Shown here: piece after piece, positions 7,215 through 16,415 of the stretch
Layout: each line of letters starts with the position of its first letter
How positions within the stretch are numbered: position 1 is the first letter of the stretch
Origin: CALBPI01 sp039027435
GTDB taxonomy: Bacteria > Pseudomonadota > Gammaproteobacteria > Steroidobacterales > Woeseiaceae
NCBI GenBank assembly: GCA_039027435.1
Contig: JBCCKF010000001.1
Location: forward strand, 372,001 to 436,000
DNA: 64,000 nt
Direction of reading: 5' to 3'
Notes under the pieces: model-generated
Told to the model about the DNA's origin: nothing
Databases searched by the model: none
The model's input: the letters and a program-made list of their open reading frames with translations, nothing else
Position numbers and translations under genes: made by a program

Positions 7215-9494
7215 CTAGAACCGATAGGTTGCGAGCACATTCCATGTTCGCGGCGCTCCGAGAGCACACCGTTGAACCGAAGTATTGTTAACCGGATCTA
7301 CAGCGCCGAGTTGAGCACCGAATGCCTGATCGAAAATCACCTGACAGTAGCCTTCATCACCGAGATTGTAGCCGAACAGAGTGACATCCCAGGTATTGTC
7401 AGCAGATCGAATACCCAGTCGCGCATTAAGCAACGCGTATGATCCCTGAATGGTCTGAGGATTGTCATTCGAGGTCGCACCTACAATCTGCTCATCGATC
7501 CAGCTGACGCTCGCACCTGCAAACGCTTCGAGACTACCTGAGATCGGAATACTGTAATCCGCCGCAAGAGATCCCTGCCACTCTGGTGAGAATAGCCGCC
7601 GCGCACCGGTCAGATCTTGTGGCGCACCTCCGGGCAGGCCAGGTGCATTACGAAAATCCGTGTACTCTGAGTCCAGATATGCCAACCCAAGCACCAGTCT
7701 CAAATTATCGGTCGCGAGCCAATTGACGTCAGCCTCAAGACCCTGGTGTCTGAGCTCGCCAGCGTTGAGCGTCACAAAAGAGACGCCATCGAATGCTCGA
7801 TCCTGAAAATCATCCATGTCGGTTCGGTAAATTGACGCATTCGCGGTCATGCGGCCTTCGAGCAGCGTGCTCTTCACACCGACCTCGTAGTTCGTGGTGT
7901 CTTCTGGCGCGAAAACGCGACGCTCAGGACCTAACGGTGTTGCTGTTGGCTGGGAGTTGAATCCACCGGATTTATATCCGGTAGATATCGTCGCGAACAA
8001 CATAGTCTCGTCAGAAGCCATCCATGATGCATTGGCAAGCCATGTGACTCTGGAGTCATCGCGTACCAAACCCAGTGTTGACTCGGGCTGGCGGATACCC
8101 GCCAACACAGGATTGAAGACCTCGTTGGTGTAGTCGGCTTCTTTCTCATCATTGGTCCAGCGCAAACCAAACGTTGCACTGAATGTGTCACTGATACTCC
8201 ATGTCGCCTGACCGAACGCAGCAACACTCTGAAGGCCCTGATCAAAATTGGCCTGCAACGCGTCTACCTGTTGCGAGTTGGCGCATACCGTTCCAAGCTG
8301 GGCACCAAAGGCCGCGGCGATAGTTGGAATGCACAACGCAGAGCCTGCGCTGCGTGCTTCAAACACCGTGTAGTTCTCGTCGTAGAAGAACGCACCCACC
8401 AGCCAGTCGACAGTCTCTCCGCCTTTAGAAGTAAGCTGCAGCTCTTGCGAGAAAGTATCCGTTTCAAACAACGTCGATGCAGGCAATAAATCCGTGGCAA
8501 GACGAACATCGATATTAGCGTTGAGCGCCTCCCAATCCCGGTATGCCGTGATTGAGCGCAACGTCAGGCCGTTACTGAGCTCATGACTGATATCCAATGA
8601 CAGTCCGTACTGTTGGTCGGTCAGCTGGTCATCGTGGTCCTGGTTGATCGTCCAATCGAAGGAATCAGATGTTTGTGGAGTATCGCCATACAACGCATTC
8701 AAAGTGCCAAGAAAGGTGGGTGTTAGCGTATCGTTAAGGACCTCGATACCCTGACCACCCGCGTTAATCTCGGAATAATCGAGAGTGAGCATTGCGGAAG
8801 TGCGATCGCTGATGTCGTACAAGAGTTTGGCGCGCGCTACTAGGTCGTCTCGCTCACCAAAGTCCTCGCCATCGAATGTGTTTTCGCCGTAACCATCGCG
8901 ATCGGCGTAACGCACGGAAAAGCGACCTGCGAGACGGTCGGACAATGCACCATTGAGCGTCGCACCCAGCACGTAGGAATTAAAATTTCCTGCGCCCGCC
9001 TCAAGTTGAATTTCTGTTTCGTCACTTGGGTTTCGAGTTCTGATGTTCAAAGCACCGATCGGGGTATTCCGACCAAACAGTGTGCCCTGCGGTCCACGCA
9101 GTACCTCGAACGAGTCAATGTCGGTCAATAGACCGATTACCGAGCCCGGCCGCGGATAATAGACACCATCAATATACACACCAACGCTCGGTTCGATGCC
9201 TGAGTTACCTACCGAACCGATGCCGCGAATCACAATACGGTTGTTGGTCGCCTGAGCAGATGACTGGATTGTGAAATTGGGTGTTAGCCGAGCTACATCT
9301 TCGATCAACTGCAGACCGTTCTCCTCCAGAAAATCGCCGCTAAACGCCGTAATGGAGATTGGTACATCTTGGATACTCTCGGCGCGCTTCTGCGCTGTTA
9401 CCACGATTTCCTCAAGAACTGCTTGTGCACTAGCTGTGCCTGAAAGCATGACCGCCGATGCGGTGAATGCAAACGCTCGAGGTTTTACGCCCAT
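7215..9494 (-). CDS. TonB-dependent outer-membrane receptor
   Basis: A 759-residue receptor. After the signal peptide comes the TonB box region EEIVVTAQKRAESIQDVPISITAF, the plug domain (VARLTPNFTIQ, VYIDGVYYPRPGSV, VLRGPQGTLFGRNT) and a 22-strand barrel ending in an aromatic residue (ATYRF). The EEIVVTAQKR class is typical of sphingomonad and marine gammaproteobacterial receptors for organic compounds rather than siderophores. ATG 9494 is preferred: the G-rich AGGGGGG lies eight bases upstream of it, but only two from ATG 9500. The neighbouring DUF3604, SnoaL, acyl-CoA ligase and AraC genes suggest import of an organic substrate. No Fur box is seen upstream. Confidence 0.9.
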   Translation of the reverse strand: MGVKPRAFAFTASAVMLSGTASAQAVLEEIVVTAQKRAESIQDVPISITAFSGDFLEENGLQLIEDVARLTPNFTIQSSAQATNNRIVIRGIGSVGNSGIEPSVGVYIDGVYYPRPGSVIGLLTDIDSFEVLRGPQGTLFGRNTPIGALNIRTRNPSDETEIQLEAGAGNFNSYVLGATLNGALSDRLAGRFSVRYADRDGYGENTFDGEDFGERDDLVARAKLLYDISDRTSAMLTLDYSEINAGGQGIEVLNDTLTPTFLGTLNALYGDTPQTSDSFDWTINQDHDDQLTDQQYGLSLDISHELSNGLTLRSITAYRDWEALNANIDVRLATDLLPASTLFETDTFSQELQLTSKGGETVDWLVGAFFYDENYTVFEARSAGSALCIPTIAAAFGAQLGTVCANSQQVDALQANFDQGLQSVAAFGQATWSISDTFSATFGLRWTNDEKEADYTNEVFNPVLAGIRQPESTLGLVRDDSRVTWLANASWMASDETMLFATISTGYKSGGFNSQPTATPLGPERRVFAPEDTTNYEVGVKSTLLEGRMTANASIYRTDMDDFQDRAFDGVSFVTLNAGELRHQGLEADVNWLATDNLRLVLGLAYLDSEYTDFRNAPGLPGGAPQDLTGARRLFSPEWQGSLAADYSIPISGSLEAFAGASVSWIDEQIVGATSNDNPQTIQGSYALLNARLGIRSADNTWDVTLFGYNLGDEGYCQVIFDQAFGAQLGAVDPVNNTSVQRCALGAPRTWNVLATYRF

Positions 9495-9603
9495 AGTCAT
9501 TACCCCCCCTAGGTACTGCAACTCGAGGCTTGGTCCGAAAGACGGACGTCCTAGCCTCCAACGGCTTGAATATGACGACTTTGGGTGTCTGGATGCGTCC
9601 TGA

Positions 9604-9624
9604 CCGATTGATCCGGACGAATTT
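9604..9624. promoter_or_regulatory. candidate AraC-regulator operator upstream of the TonB receptor
   Basis: TCCGGACG (9612-9619), in the context GATCCGGACGAATTT, recurs as GGTCCGGACGCAGTTT in the other intergenic region flanking the AraC gene. About 15 of 21 aligned positions agree. It lies about 120 bases upstream of the receptor start. Assignment as the operator is inference from position and similarity. Confidence 0.35.
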
Positions 9625-9643
9625 CACGGATTTTCTGACCCGC

Positions 9644-10933
9644 TCAGGTCGCGTCGAGCGGTTTCTCCTCAAGGCGCTTGTACTGAGTAGGGGTCACGCC
9701 TGTCATCCGCTTGAATGCATCATAGAATGCCGACTTAGATTTGAATCCCACTTCAAACGCCAGCTCTACAATCGGAATATCCCGGGTTGCGGGATCGCGC
9801 AGCATATCCTTTGCATGCTGTATTCGATAGTTGTTTACAAAGCTGAAAAAATTCTGGCTTAGCTGTGAGTTGATCACTTGCGACACCTGATGAGTGGACA
9901 GACCAGCAGCTTCGGCGAGGTCGGACAAGGCGAGATCGTTGGTTAGATACAACTGCTGTCGCTGCATGAGATCCATCAGTTGTATTCGAAATCCCTGCGC
10001 CTCCTCCATGCTGAGACCCGAACGCTGATACTTGCCCTCTGCAGAACGATTATCGGCAATGACCTCCCGTGAGTCTGGCGATCGTCGCGACGTCTGCGGT
10101 CGATCTGATATCTCGGATTCGATAGCGGGACGCGCTGGTTGTGAGTCCGAGAGTCCGCTGACGATACTAGGCTGGAACAGTGCGGCAACTCCGATGCCAT
10201 AAATGATGAGAATCAAGAAAATATTGTGGACATTGGCACTCAAGGCCGTTCTGTCGAAACCCTCCATCAACATGGCGGGAAACTGGAAAGACACCAGATA
10301 CAAACCGAGATAAACGAAGATCGTTGCTGTCAGGAAATACAACCATTTCAGGTTCATTTGTTCGACTGACGAGAATTGCTGCCGCAGATGGACGTTGTGC
10401 TGCTTGATCACTCTCAGAACCAATAAGCAATAAATTGAAAACTGCAGTGGCAGGAGTAGATGTTGCACGGAAGTGCTAAGCACTAGCCAATACCAGCCGC
10501 CGAGTCCCTTGACTGCCGCTTCCAATGCAGGGTCATTTCGTGCTGACCAGGCATAACTCAATAATTCCACTTTCTGCTCATGAGAGAGCATCCAGAAGGG
10601 CACGCTACTAAACAGAAAAATCGCTGCCATGAGGGCGAAGTGCCAAGAGTAGGCAATGCTCACCGATCGACCTACAAGTAGGAGCGCATACAAAAAAAGC
10701 AGAGGCCCCCAGGCGTAGACCGAGGGAAACAGGACCAACGCAAAATTTGGTGCGTCCTGCCAGAAATCAATATGGACCAGTAACTTCTGGAGCACGCGGA
10801 GTGCAATCAGCAGCACGAGCAAGGCCATTACCTGATTCGCTAATCGGTGACCGCTGCGCACCAGTGCGAGACAGCCGGCAAGCACCAGACCCTGAAGGGC
10901 GCCGAAACCGTACAAGAAACTCACAACATCCAA
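9644..10933 (-). CDS. AraC-family regulator with membrane-spanning N-terminal half
   Basis: A 429-residue protein. The N-terminal part (about 1-250) has seven hydrophobic segments, starting FLYGFGALQGLVLAGCLAL. The C-terminal 110 residues are an AraC DNA-binding domain with two helix-turn-helix units: LSDLAEAAGLSTHQVSQVINS and IPIVELAFEVGFKSKSAFYDAFKRMTG, ending TPTQYK. Such 7TM-AraC fusions are thought to sense a signal at the membrane. TTG 10933 is chosen because GAGGGGG precedes it and homologue-like MDVVSFLYGFG begins there; a GTG at 10987 is the alternative. It sits between the receptor operon and the divergent ligase operon, so it probably controls both. Confidence 0.8.
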   Translation of the reverse strand: MDVVSFLYGFGALQGLVLAGCLALVRSGHRLANQVMALLVLLIALRVLQKLLVHIDFWQDAPNFALVLFPSVYAWGPLLFLYALLLVGRSVSIAYSWHFALMAAIFLFSSVPFWMLSHEQKVELLSYAWSARNDPALEAAVKGLGGWYWLVLSTSVQHLLLPLQFSIYCLLVLRVIKQHNVHLRQQFSSVEQMNLKWLYFLTATIFVYLGLYLVSFQFPAMLMEGFDRTALSANVHNIFLILIIYGIGVAALFQPSIVSGLSDSQPARPAIESEISDRPQTSRRSPDSREVIADNRSAEGKYQRSGLSMEEAQGFRIQLMDLMQRQQLYLTNDLALSDLAEAAGLSTHQVSQVINSQLSQNFFSFVNNYRIQHAKDMLRDPATRDIPIVELAFEVGFKSKSAFYDAFKRMTGVTPTQYKRLEEKPLDAT

Positions 10934-11057
10934 CTGCCCGCCCCCTCGCGAGTTGAGTCCAGAGTGCAGCCGCCCCAGCCTCCGCACGCACTGATGATTA
11001 AAAAGCAGTTGAGCTCCAAATGCCAGTACTCAAAGGAAGGGGATTATGGCGTTCTGG

Positions 11058-11078
11058 CGGATCGGTCCGGACGCAGTT
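11058..11078. promoter_or_regulatory. candidate AraC-regulator operator in the araC/acyl-CoA ligase divergent region
   Basis: A second copy of TCCGGACG (11066-11073), in the context GGTCCGGACGCAGTTT, resembles the copy at 9612-9619. It lies between the divergent starts at 10933 and 11178, about 100 bases from the ligase start. The remainder of this 244-base gap shows only the AAGGAGA ribosome site for the ligase. Operator function is inferred. Confidence 0.35.
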
Positions 11079-11177
11079 TTTGCGCGCCTGAACTAAATTA
11101 TATCGGCCAACTTCTTTGTAGTGGCAAACGTCATTTGACGTGAGGTAATCCGACTAATTTCCAAGGAGATTTCCACA

Positions 11178-12788
11178 ATGGGGTCCAAGACGCTTCAAGG
11201 AGACAATGTCACCAGTTCGCCGCTGCTCGCGCGATTTGAGGAGACTTGCTCACATAATAAGGATGAAGTTGCATTTGATTGCCTTGGGCTGCGGCTGACT
11301 TTCGATGAGGTTGAATCACTCAGCAGCAAAATCGGCGGATACCTCAGAGACATCCCTGGATTGAAGCCTGGGGACCGAATTGCGCTGCAATTACCGAACA
11401 TCAGCCATTATCCGATCTTGGCCTGGGGGGCTTTGCGGGCTGGCCTCACCATCGTCAACACCAATCCGATGTATACAGCACGCGAGCTGGCGCACCAGCT
11501 AAGAGACTCAGGCGCACGAGTGATTGTGACCATGCCGAACTCGCTTGATGTCCTCGCAGACATCGCAACGACAACGCATATTGAGTACGCACTGGTTGCT
11601 AGCCCTACGGGCAAAAGCCCTGCAGGCTTGCCGAGTTCCCTTTCAGGCGTGAGTGTAAGTTCGCTGGACGAGGTACTCCTTAATGAGATGCAATACCCGA
11701 GACCAAATATTCCAGTTACACCACACGATCTCGCCGTACTCCAATATACCGGTGGTACCACGGGCGTGGCCAAAGGATGCATGCTGTCGCACTCGAATCT
11801 TTTTTCGAGCTATCTCCAACTCACTGAGTCGATTCCACCGAAAGCCGGACAGCAATCGGTAATGATCGCTCCGATGCCGCTCTACCACGTATACGGCTTC
11901 CAGACTAATGTCGTCAGCTTCTTTCTGAATGGCGGAGCGTCGGTTTTGATACCGGACCCACGGAATCTGGACTCGCTGATCGACGCTATGCGCAGCCACC
12001 CGTTCACACATCTCGCGGGCGTCAACACGCTGCTCAACGGTCTACTACGCCACCCCGCTTTCGACACCATTGACTTCTCGCACCTCGAGTACGCGTTCGC
12101 CGGGGGTACGGCGCTTGCGCTATCTGTGGCCGACGAGTGGGAGGCACGGACTGGCGTACCTGTCTACGAGGGCTACTCGATGTCCGAGACGAGCTCCGCC
12201 ATTTGTGTCAACACCAAGTCTGAACGCGAGCTCGGCACCGTTGGAAAACCACACTACGATACCGAAATCCGACTCGCCAATTCGCAACCTGCCGACGATA
12301 GTGGTCAACCGCGAGGCGAGCTTCTGGTCAGAGGGCCGCAAGTTATGCAAGGTTACTGGCAACAACCCAATGCAACCACCGATGCGATTGATCGCGATGG
12401 CTGGCTGCGTACAGGTGACATCGCAGTGATACAAGAAAATGGCTTTGTCAGGATAGTTGATCGCGTGAAGGACACTGTTCTTGTCTCGGGCTTTAATGTA
12501 TATCCGAATGAGATCGATGCGGTGGTATCCAGTCATCCTGACGTCATTGATTGTGCGACGGTTGGCGTCCCGGATGCGAAGACCGGAGAAGCCGTGAAGG
12601 TCTTTGTGACGACGAGAAATGACCAACTAACGGAGGCGACGATTCGCGAGTATTGTCGAACGCAGCTGGCCGCCTATAAGGTACCCAAGGCGGTCGTTTT
12701 TCTGAGCGAACTGCCCAAATCTCCTGCGGGTAAAATCCTTCGACGCGAACTGCGAATGCGTGCGGATGAGGCAGAAGTCTCAAAATGA
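11178..12788 (+). CDS. AMP-forming acyl-CoA ligase (FadD-like)
   Basis: A 536-residue adenylate-forming enzyme. Visible motifs are the P-loop YTGGTTGVAKGCMLSH (about 193-208), YEGYSMSETSS (A5 type), GWLRTGD (A7/A8 hinge region), VSGFNVYPNEID and the C-terminal catalytic lysine in LPKSPAGKILRRELR. It would activate a carboxylic acid with ATP and CoA. The layout is nearest to FadD-type medium/long-chain ligases, but aromatic or terpenoid acids are possible. A strong AAGGAGA lies eight bases before ATG 11178. It is first in a tight four-gene operon; its stop overlaps the next start by four bases (ATGA). Confidence 0.85.
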   Translation: MGSKTLQGDNVTSSPLLARFEETCSHNKDEVAFDCLGLRLTFDEVESLSSKIGGYLRDIPGLKPGDRIALQLPNISHYPILAWGALRAGLTIVNTNPMYTARELAHQLRDSGARVIVTMPNSLDVLADIATTTHIEYALVASPTGKSPAGLPSSLSGVSVSSLDEVLLNEMQYPRPNIPVTPHDLAVLQYTGGTTGVAKGCMLSHSNLFSSYLQLTESIPPKAGQQSVMIAPMPLYHVYGFQTNVVSFFLNGGASVLIPDPRNLDSLIDAMRSHPFTHLAGVNTLLNGLLRHPAFDTIDFSHLEYAFAGGTALALSVADEWEARTGVPVYEGYSMSETSSAICVNTKSERELGTVGKPHYDTEIRLANSQPADDSGQPRGELLVRGPQVMQGYWQQPNATTDAIDRDGWLRTGDIAVIQENGFVRIVDRVKDTVLVSGFNVYPNEIDAVVSSHPDVIDCATVGVPDAKTGEAVKVFVTTRNDQLTEATIREYCRTQLAAYKVPKAVVFLSELPKSPAGKILRRELRMRADEAEVSK

Positions 12789-14368
12789 TAGCAGTACCAC
12801 TGCGCGCTGCTGCTCGAACCCTGCTCCTAGCCGCATTCGGTGCGATGCTCTCTGGTTGCGAAAAATCCGCAAACACTCCCGCTGCGCTTACAGTCGCCTC
12901 AACACCGACCGAGGCACAGACCGAAGAGGGAATGTTCATCTTCTGGATCGAGCACGTTATCGATGACGAACTAACCAATGGCGGCGTGAGAATTCGCGGA
13001 GGAGACGGCATAGCACTGGTCGATATTGATCGTGATGGGCACGTTGATGTTGTCACAGCTCAGGAGGATTCCAATCATCTTCGAATCGCGTACGGCACCG
13101 ATAATCCCAATAACTGGATCCTCAAGACCATCGCCGAAGGCAGTGTCGTGGGCGCAATCGAAGACATTGCTGTCGCGGATTTGAATGGAGATGGCTGGCC
13201 CGACATCGCTGCCGCCTGCGAAGACGCTCACTTGGTCTATTTCGAAAACCCAGGAGACACGATAAGGGGCACCGTTTGGTCGAGCATCATACCGTCCATC
13301 ACACAAGGGCGAGGCTCGTGGCTGCGGGTGTTTGCAGCCGACATCAACGGCGACGGAAAACCAGATCTCACCGCGGCCAATAAAGGTGGCGCGGACATCG
13401 TGCGACCTGGGGTTGATGCGCCGAAAAACGGCGCCACGTCATTAATCACCATTACCGGTGCACCACTAGACGACGATGCTTGGGCAGAACAAGTCCTCTT
13501 CATGGAAGGGATACCTAATACGGCGCTACCTCTGGATTTTGACAGCGACGGTGATCTCGACGTACTTGCCGCGAAGCGCGTCCGGCAACAACTAATCATC
13601 ATCGAAAATCTCGGTGCCGAGGATAACGGAGAACTACGGCACCGGGCGATACCAATCCGAATCGCTCCAGCATTCGAGGCGCCTGAGGACTGGAGCGCAC
13701 TGGCAAATGCCTTTCAGGCCGACGCGGCAGACATGAACGGTGACGGCCGGTTGGACCTGATTTTAAATGTCATCGAGATCTCCAAACACTATGCCGGACG
13801 GACTGCCGGACTTGGATGGCTGAAACAGCCTGCGGAACTATCGGATCCGTGGCTTTTTTACAGAATTGGAAACACGCTGCCTGACTGGGTAATCGGTATA
13901 CATTTGACCGACATCGACGGCGACGGATCACTGGATGTCATCACTGGTGGATACTCCGGCATCAATGTTCTAGCCGGCACCTACTCAGGCGCGTCGCGTG
14001 ACTTCGACGAGCCTTCTGTCAACGCGACGTCCTCAGTTGGGCGTATCGCTTGGTTCCAGAACCCGGGAAACCCAGAAGGCGAGTGGTACCGCCACGATAT
14101 ATCGCGTCGCGTACGTGGCATGTATGACATGTTCGTCAGCTACGACCTGGATAGAGATGGCGACCTCGATATCATCGCGCCCCGTGGCAATAGCGGGGAA
14201 TTCGATGGTGTTTTCTGGCTGGAACAAGTTCGATCGCAGAGTCCTATCCCGGCATTGGAACCTGCTCGCCAGAACGAAAGTCGCCACTTGCCGTTGCCCC
14301 CTGCTAACTGGGCTGAGATCTACGACCGAACAGAAACCTACACCGCACCCAACAAGGTGGGACGCTAG
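12785..14368 (+). CDS. FG-GAP/VCBS repeat beta-propeller lipoprotein
   Basis: A 527-residue lipoprotein. The signal peptide ends in a lipobox LSGC (Cys near 25). The mature chain carries seven Ca-binding DxDxDGxxD loops, one per blade: VDIDRDGHVDV, ADLNGDGWPDI, ADINGDGKPDL, LDFDSDGDLDV, ADMNGDGRLDL, TDIDGDGSLDV and YDLDRDGDLDI. This fits a seven-bladed FG-GAP/VCBS propeller anchored to the outer membrane or facing the periplasm. Such proteins bind ligands or partners; no enzyme site is evident. Coupling to the acyl-CoA ligase (ATGA overlap) and to a PpiC-like protein four bases downstream links it to the cluster's substrate handling. Confidence 0.8.
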   Translation: MIAVPLRAAARTLLLAAFGAMLSGCEKSANTPAALTVASTPTEAQTEEGMFIFWIEHVIDDELTNGGVRIRGGDGIALVDIDRDGHVDVVTAQEDSNHLRIAYGTDNPNNWILKTIAEGSVVGAIEDIAVADLNGDGWPDIAAACEDAHLVYFENPGDTIRGTVWSSIIPSITQGRGSWLRVFAADINGDGKPDLTAANKGGADIVRPGVDAPKNGATSLITITGAPLDDDAWAEQVLFMEGIPNTALPLDFDSDGDLDVLAAKRVRQQLIIIENLGAEDNGELRHRAIPIRIAPAFEAPEDWSALANAFQADAADMNGDGRLDLILNVIEISKHYAGRTAGLGWLKQPAELSDPWLFYRIGNTLPDWVIGIHLTDIDGDGSLDVITGGYSGINVLAGTYSGASRDFDEPSVNATSSVGRIAWFQNPGNPEGEWYRHDISRRVRGMYDMFVSYDLDRDGDLDIIAPRGNSGEFDGVFWLEQVRSQSPIPALEPARQNESRHLPLPPANWAEIYDRTETYTAPNKVGR

Positions 14369-14372
14369 TCCT

Positions 14373-15344
14373 ATGCAACGAACAGCAGTTCAGCGCGAGC
14401 ACCACCTAGGTAGTCGATACCTTCCCGGTCCGGCATGGCTGCACTTTGTAGCACTGGGGCTTGTCTTGAACCTCAGTTTGAAACTCATCTTTCCGGATCC
14501 ACTCCCCACGCTTGGCCCACCAGATCCGCTGCGTATCCAGAGACAAGTTGCGTTACACGAAGCACTGACCGGCACGCGCGCAGGTTTATCAACGATCGAG
14601 AAGATCATCGACCTGCAGTTGCAGGAAGAGATGCTCTTTTCATTGGCACTCGATGCCGGGTCCTTCAAAACAGACCCGATAGTCAGTAACCAGCTGATTC
14701 GTAATATGCGTTTTCTTTACCCGAAGGATGATCGCAGCGACGAACAGATGCGCGTAGCAGCCCTTGCGCTGAATCTCCACCTAACTGACGAATTGGTACG
14801 GCAACGGCTTGTTCAGATTGCCAAACAAGCGCTCGAGTCAATGCTACCGGCGCAGCAAATCACCGAAGAGCAACTACACGCGCGCTTTGCGGAGCGCTCC
14901 CAGGACCTTCGCCGGCCAGCGCAAGTCAGTTTTTCTCATATCCTCCTAGATCCCACTGACCCCGCGATAGCAAGAACACTTCTCCTGCAACTGCAAGCCG
15001 GCGAAATCGACGAAGCGAGTGGCGCAAGACTCGGCAGACCATTTCTATCCGGTCGAGTATTCAGTGAGCTGTCTTGGGATGAGGTCACGGAAAGACTGGG
15101 TCTTGAATTCAGCACCGAACTGCAAGACGCGATTGGGCAAAACGCCACTGCTTGGATCGGACCCTTGAGCTCCCCGTATGGCCTCCACCTTGTGAACATC
15201 CGCAGCTATGCGACACCCAGGTCTCTATCACTCGACGAGGTGAGGTCAGCGCTACAGTCGGAACTCGCGCGGGAGTCCAGACAACGGGCTCTTGACGAGC
15301 GGCTTCGCAAATTGATGACTGGCTACCAGAAGGTCAGACCTTGA
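14373..15344 (+). CDS. membrane-anchored PpiC/SurA-like peptidyl-prolyl isomerase
   Basis: A 323-residue protein with one N-terminal membrane segment (WLHFVALGLVLNLSLKLIF), a SurA-like helical middle region and a parvulin-type domain in the C-terminal third (QVSFSHILLDP ... SSPYGLHLVNI). The parvulin core is short and lacks part of the usual active-site loop, so it may act as a chaperone rather than as an isomerase. ATG 14373 is used; a longer in-frame form reading back to 13998 would overlap the propeller gene heavily. Translation is linked to the neighbours: four bases after the propeller gene and a four-base overlap with the HupE-like gene. Confidence 0.72.
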   Translation: MQRTAVQREHHLGSRYLPGPAWLHFVALGLVLNLSLKLIFPDPLPTLGPPDPLRIQRQVALHEALTGTRAGLSTIEKIIDLQLQEEMLFSLALDAGSFKTDPIVSNQLIRNMRFLYPKDDRSDEQMRVAALALNLHLTDELVRQRLVQIAKQALESMLPAQQITEEQLHARFAERSQDLRRPAQVSFSHILLDPTDPAIARTLLLQLQAGEIDEASGARLGRPFLSGRVFSELSWDEVTERLGLEFSTELQDAIGQNATAWIGPLSSPYGLHLVNIRSYATPRSLSLDEVRSALQSELARESRQRALDERLRKLMTGYQKVRP

Positions 15345-16321
15345 GATTATTGCTCCTGTTCTTTTGCATAACGTCAACGAGCAATGCTCAAGCGCATCGC
15401 TTTGCTCCGTCGCTGCTACAAGTCGAACAACTGACCACTTCTGACTACACCTTCCGCTGGAAGACACCAATTCAGAGCGTTAGCGTGACTCCGGTTTCGC
15501 CGATTCTGCCCGATGACTGTGTGACAGTGGAGCGCTCTCCATGGATACAGGAAGGGACGGGGCGCATACAGCAGACTATCGCTCGCTGTCGCTCGCCAAA
15601 TCTCCAGGGGTCTACCATTCGCATTGAAGGCCTCGGGGAGAATCAGACATCCGCAGTCTTGCTGATCAAGCTAAGGGAAGGCGAGCAACTGCAAACTGTT
15701 CTGACATCGAAACAACCTAGCTACACAATCGACAGTACTACGACCGCATCGACGATTGCCTCTCGTTACTTGATGCTGGGTCTCTCACATATCGCGCGGG
15801 GTGTAGACCACCTACTGTTCGTTCTGGGCGTATTCTTGTTGGTGGGTTCAGGGCGAAACCTCGTCTGGACGATCACCGCCTTCACCGTCGGACACAGCAT
15901 TACGTTGGCTGCGGTGACCCTCGGTTCGTTTCACTATCCAGTGTCTCTTGTTGAATTTGCGATTGGAGTCTCTGTATTTTTTCTTGCCTATGAGCTCACC
16001 CGCGCACCGGAGCAGTCGTTATTGAGAGCTCATCCGTGGTGGATCGCTGGCATTTTCGGCCTACTGCACGGCATGGGTTTCGCCGGTGCACTGAGCAAAG
16101 CCGGTCTACCCATCGACAACATCCCTTTTGCATTACTGTGTTTCAATTTCGGAATTGAACTCGGACAGATCGCTTTTGTTATCGCTCTTGCCATTCTCGC
16201 GAAGCTCGCTCACACAGCAGCCCTAGGACTTGTTCAACCTGCGCGGCAAACGGCCGTACTCGCTCTAGGTGTCTTGAGTGCGCATTGGTGTATCGAGCGC
16301 GGTGCGGTCTTGTTCACCTAG
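15341..16321 (+). CDS. HupE/UreJ-family membrane protein with periplasmic N-domain
   Basis: A 326-residue protein. A signal-like start is followed by about 110 periplasmic residues, then a HupE/UreJ_2-type membrane domain of about six helices. Conserved signatures are HIARGVDHLLFVLGVFLL, ITAFTVGHSITLA and GIFGLLHGMGFAGAL, whose His and Asp residues suit divalent-metal binding. Relatives are thought to be nickel or cobalt permeases, but this N-terminally extended group is often found beside PpiC and DUF3604 genes with no nickel enzyme nearby, as here, so the substrate is open. TTG 15341 overlaps the preceding stop, with AGAAGG upstream. It ends at a bidirectional terminator. Confidence 0.72.
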   Translation: MRLLLLFFCITSTSNAQAHRFAPSLLQVEQLTTSDYTFRWKTPIQSVSVTPVSPILPDDCVTVERSPWIQEGTGRIQQTIARCRSPNLQGSTIRIEGLGENQTSAVLLIKLREGEQLQTVLTSKQPSYTIDSTTTASTIASRYLMLGLSHIARGVDHLLFVLGVFLLVGSGRNLVWTITAFTVGHSITLAAVTLGSFHYPVSLVEFAIGVSVFFLAYELTRAPEQSLLRAHPWWIAGIFGLLHGMGFAGALSKAGLPIDNIPFALLCFNFGIELGQIAFVIALAILAKLAHTAALGLVQPARQTAVLALGVLSAHWCIERGAVLFT

Positions 16322-16346
16322 ATTGCCGCCGAGTCCATGTGAAACG

Positions 16347-16373
16347 AAAAAGCCCCGCAAGAGCGGGGCTTTT
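16347..16373. terminator. bidirectional rho-independent terminator
   Basis: A GCCCCGC / GCGGGGC stem (7 bp, loop AAGA) is flanked by AAAAA on the left and TTTT on the right, so it can end both the HupE-like operon (+) and groEL (-), which converge here. Confidence 0.9.
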
Positions 16374-16415
16374 CCTGGGTGCCTTTCGCAAGGCAAGTGC
16401 CTGGGGGTAGCTGAC

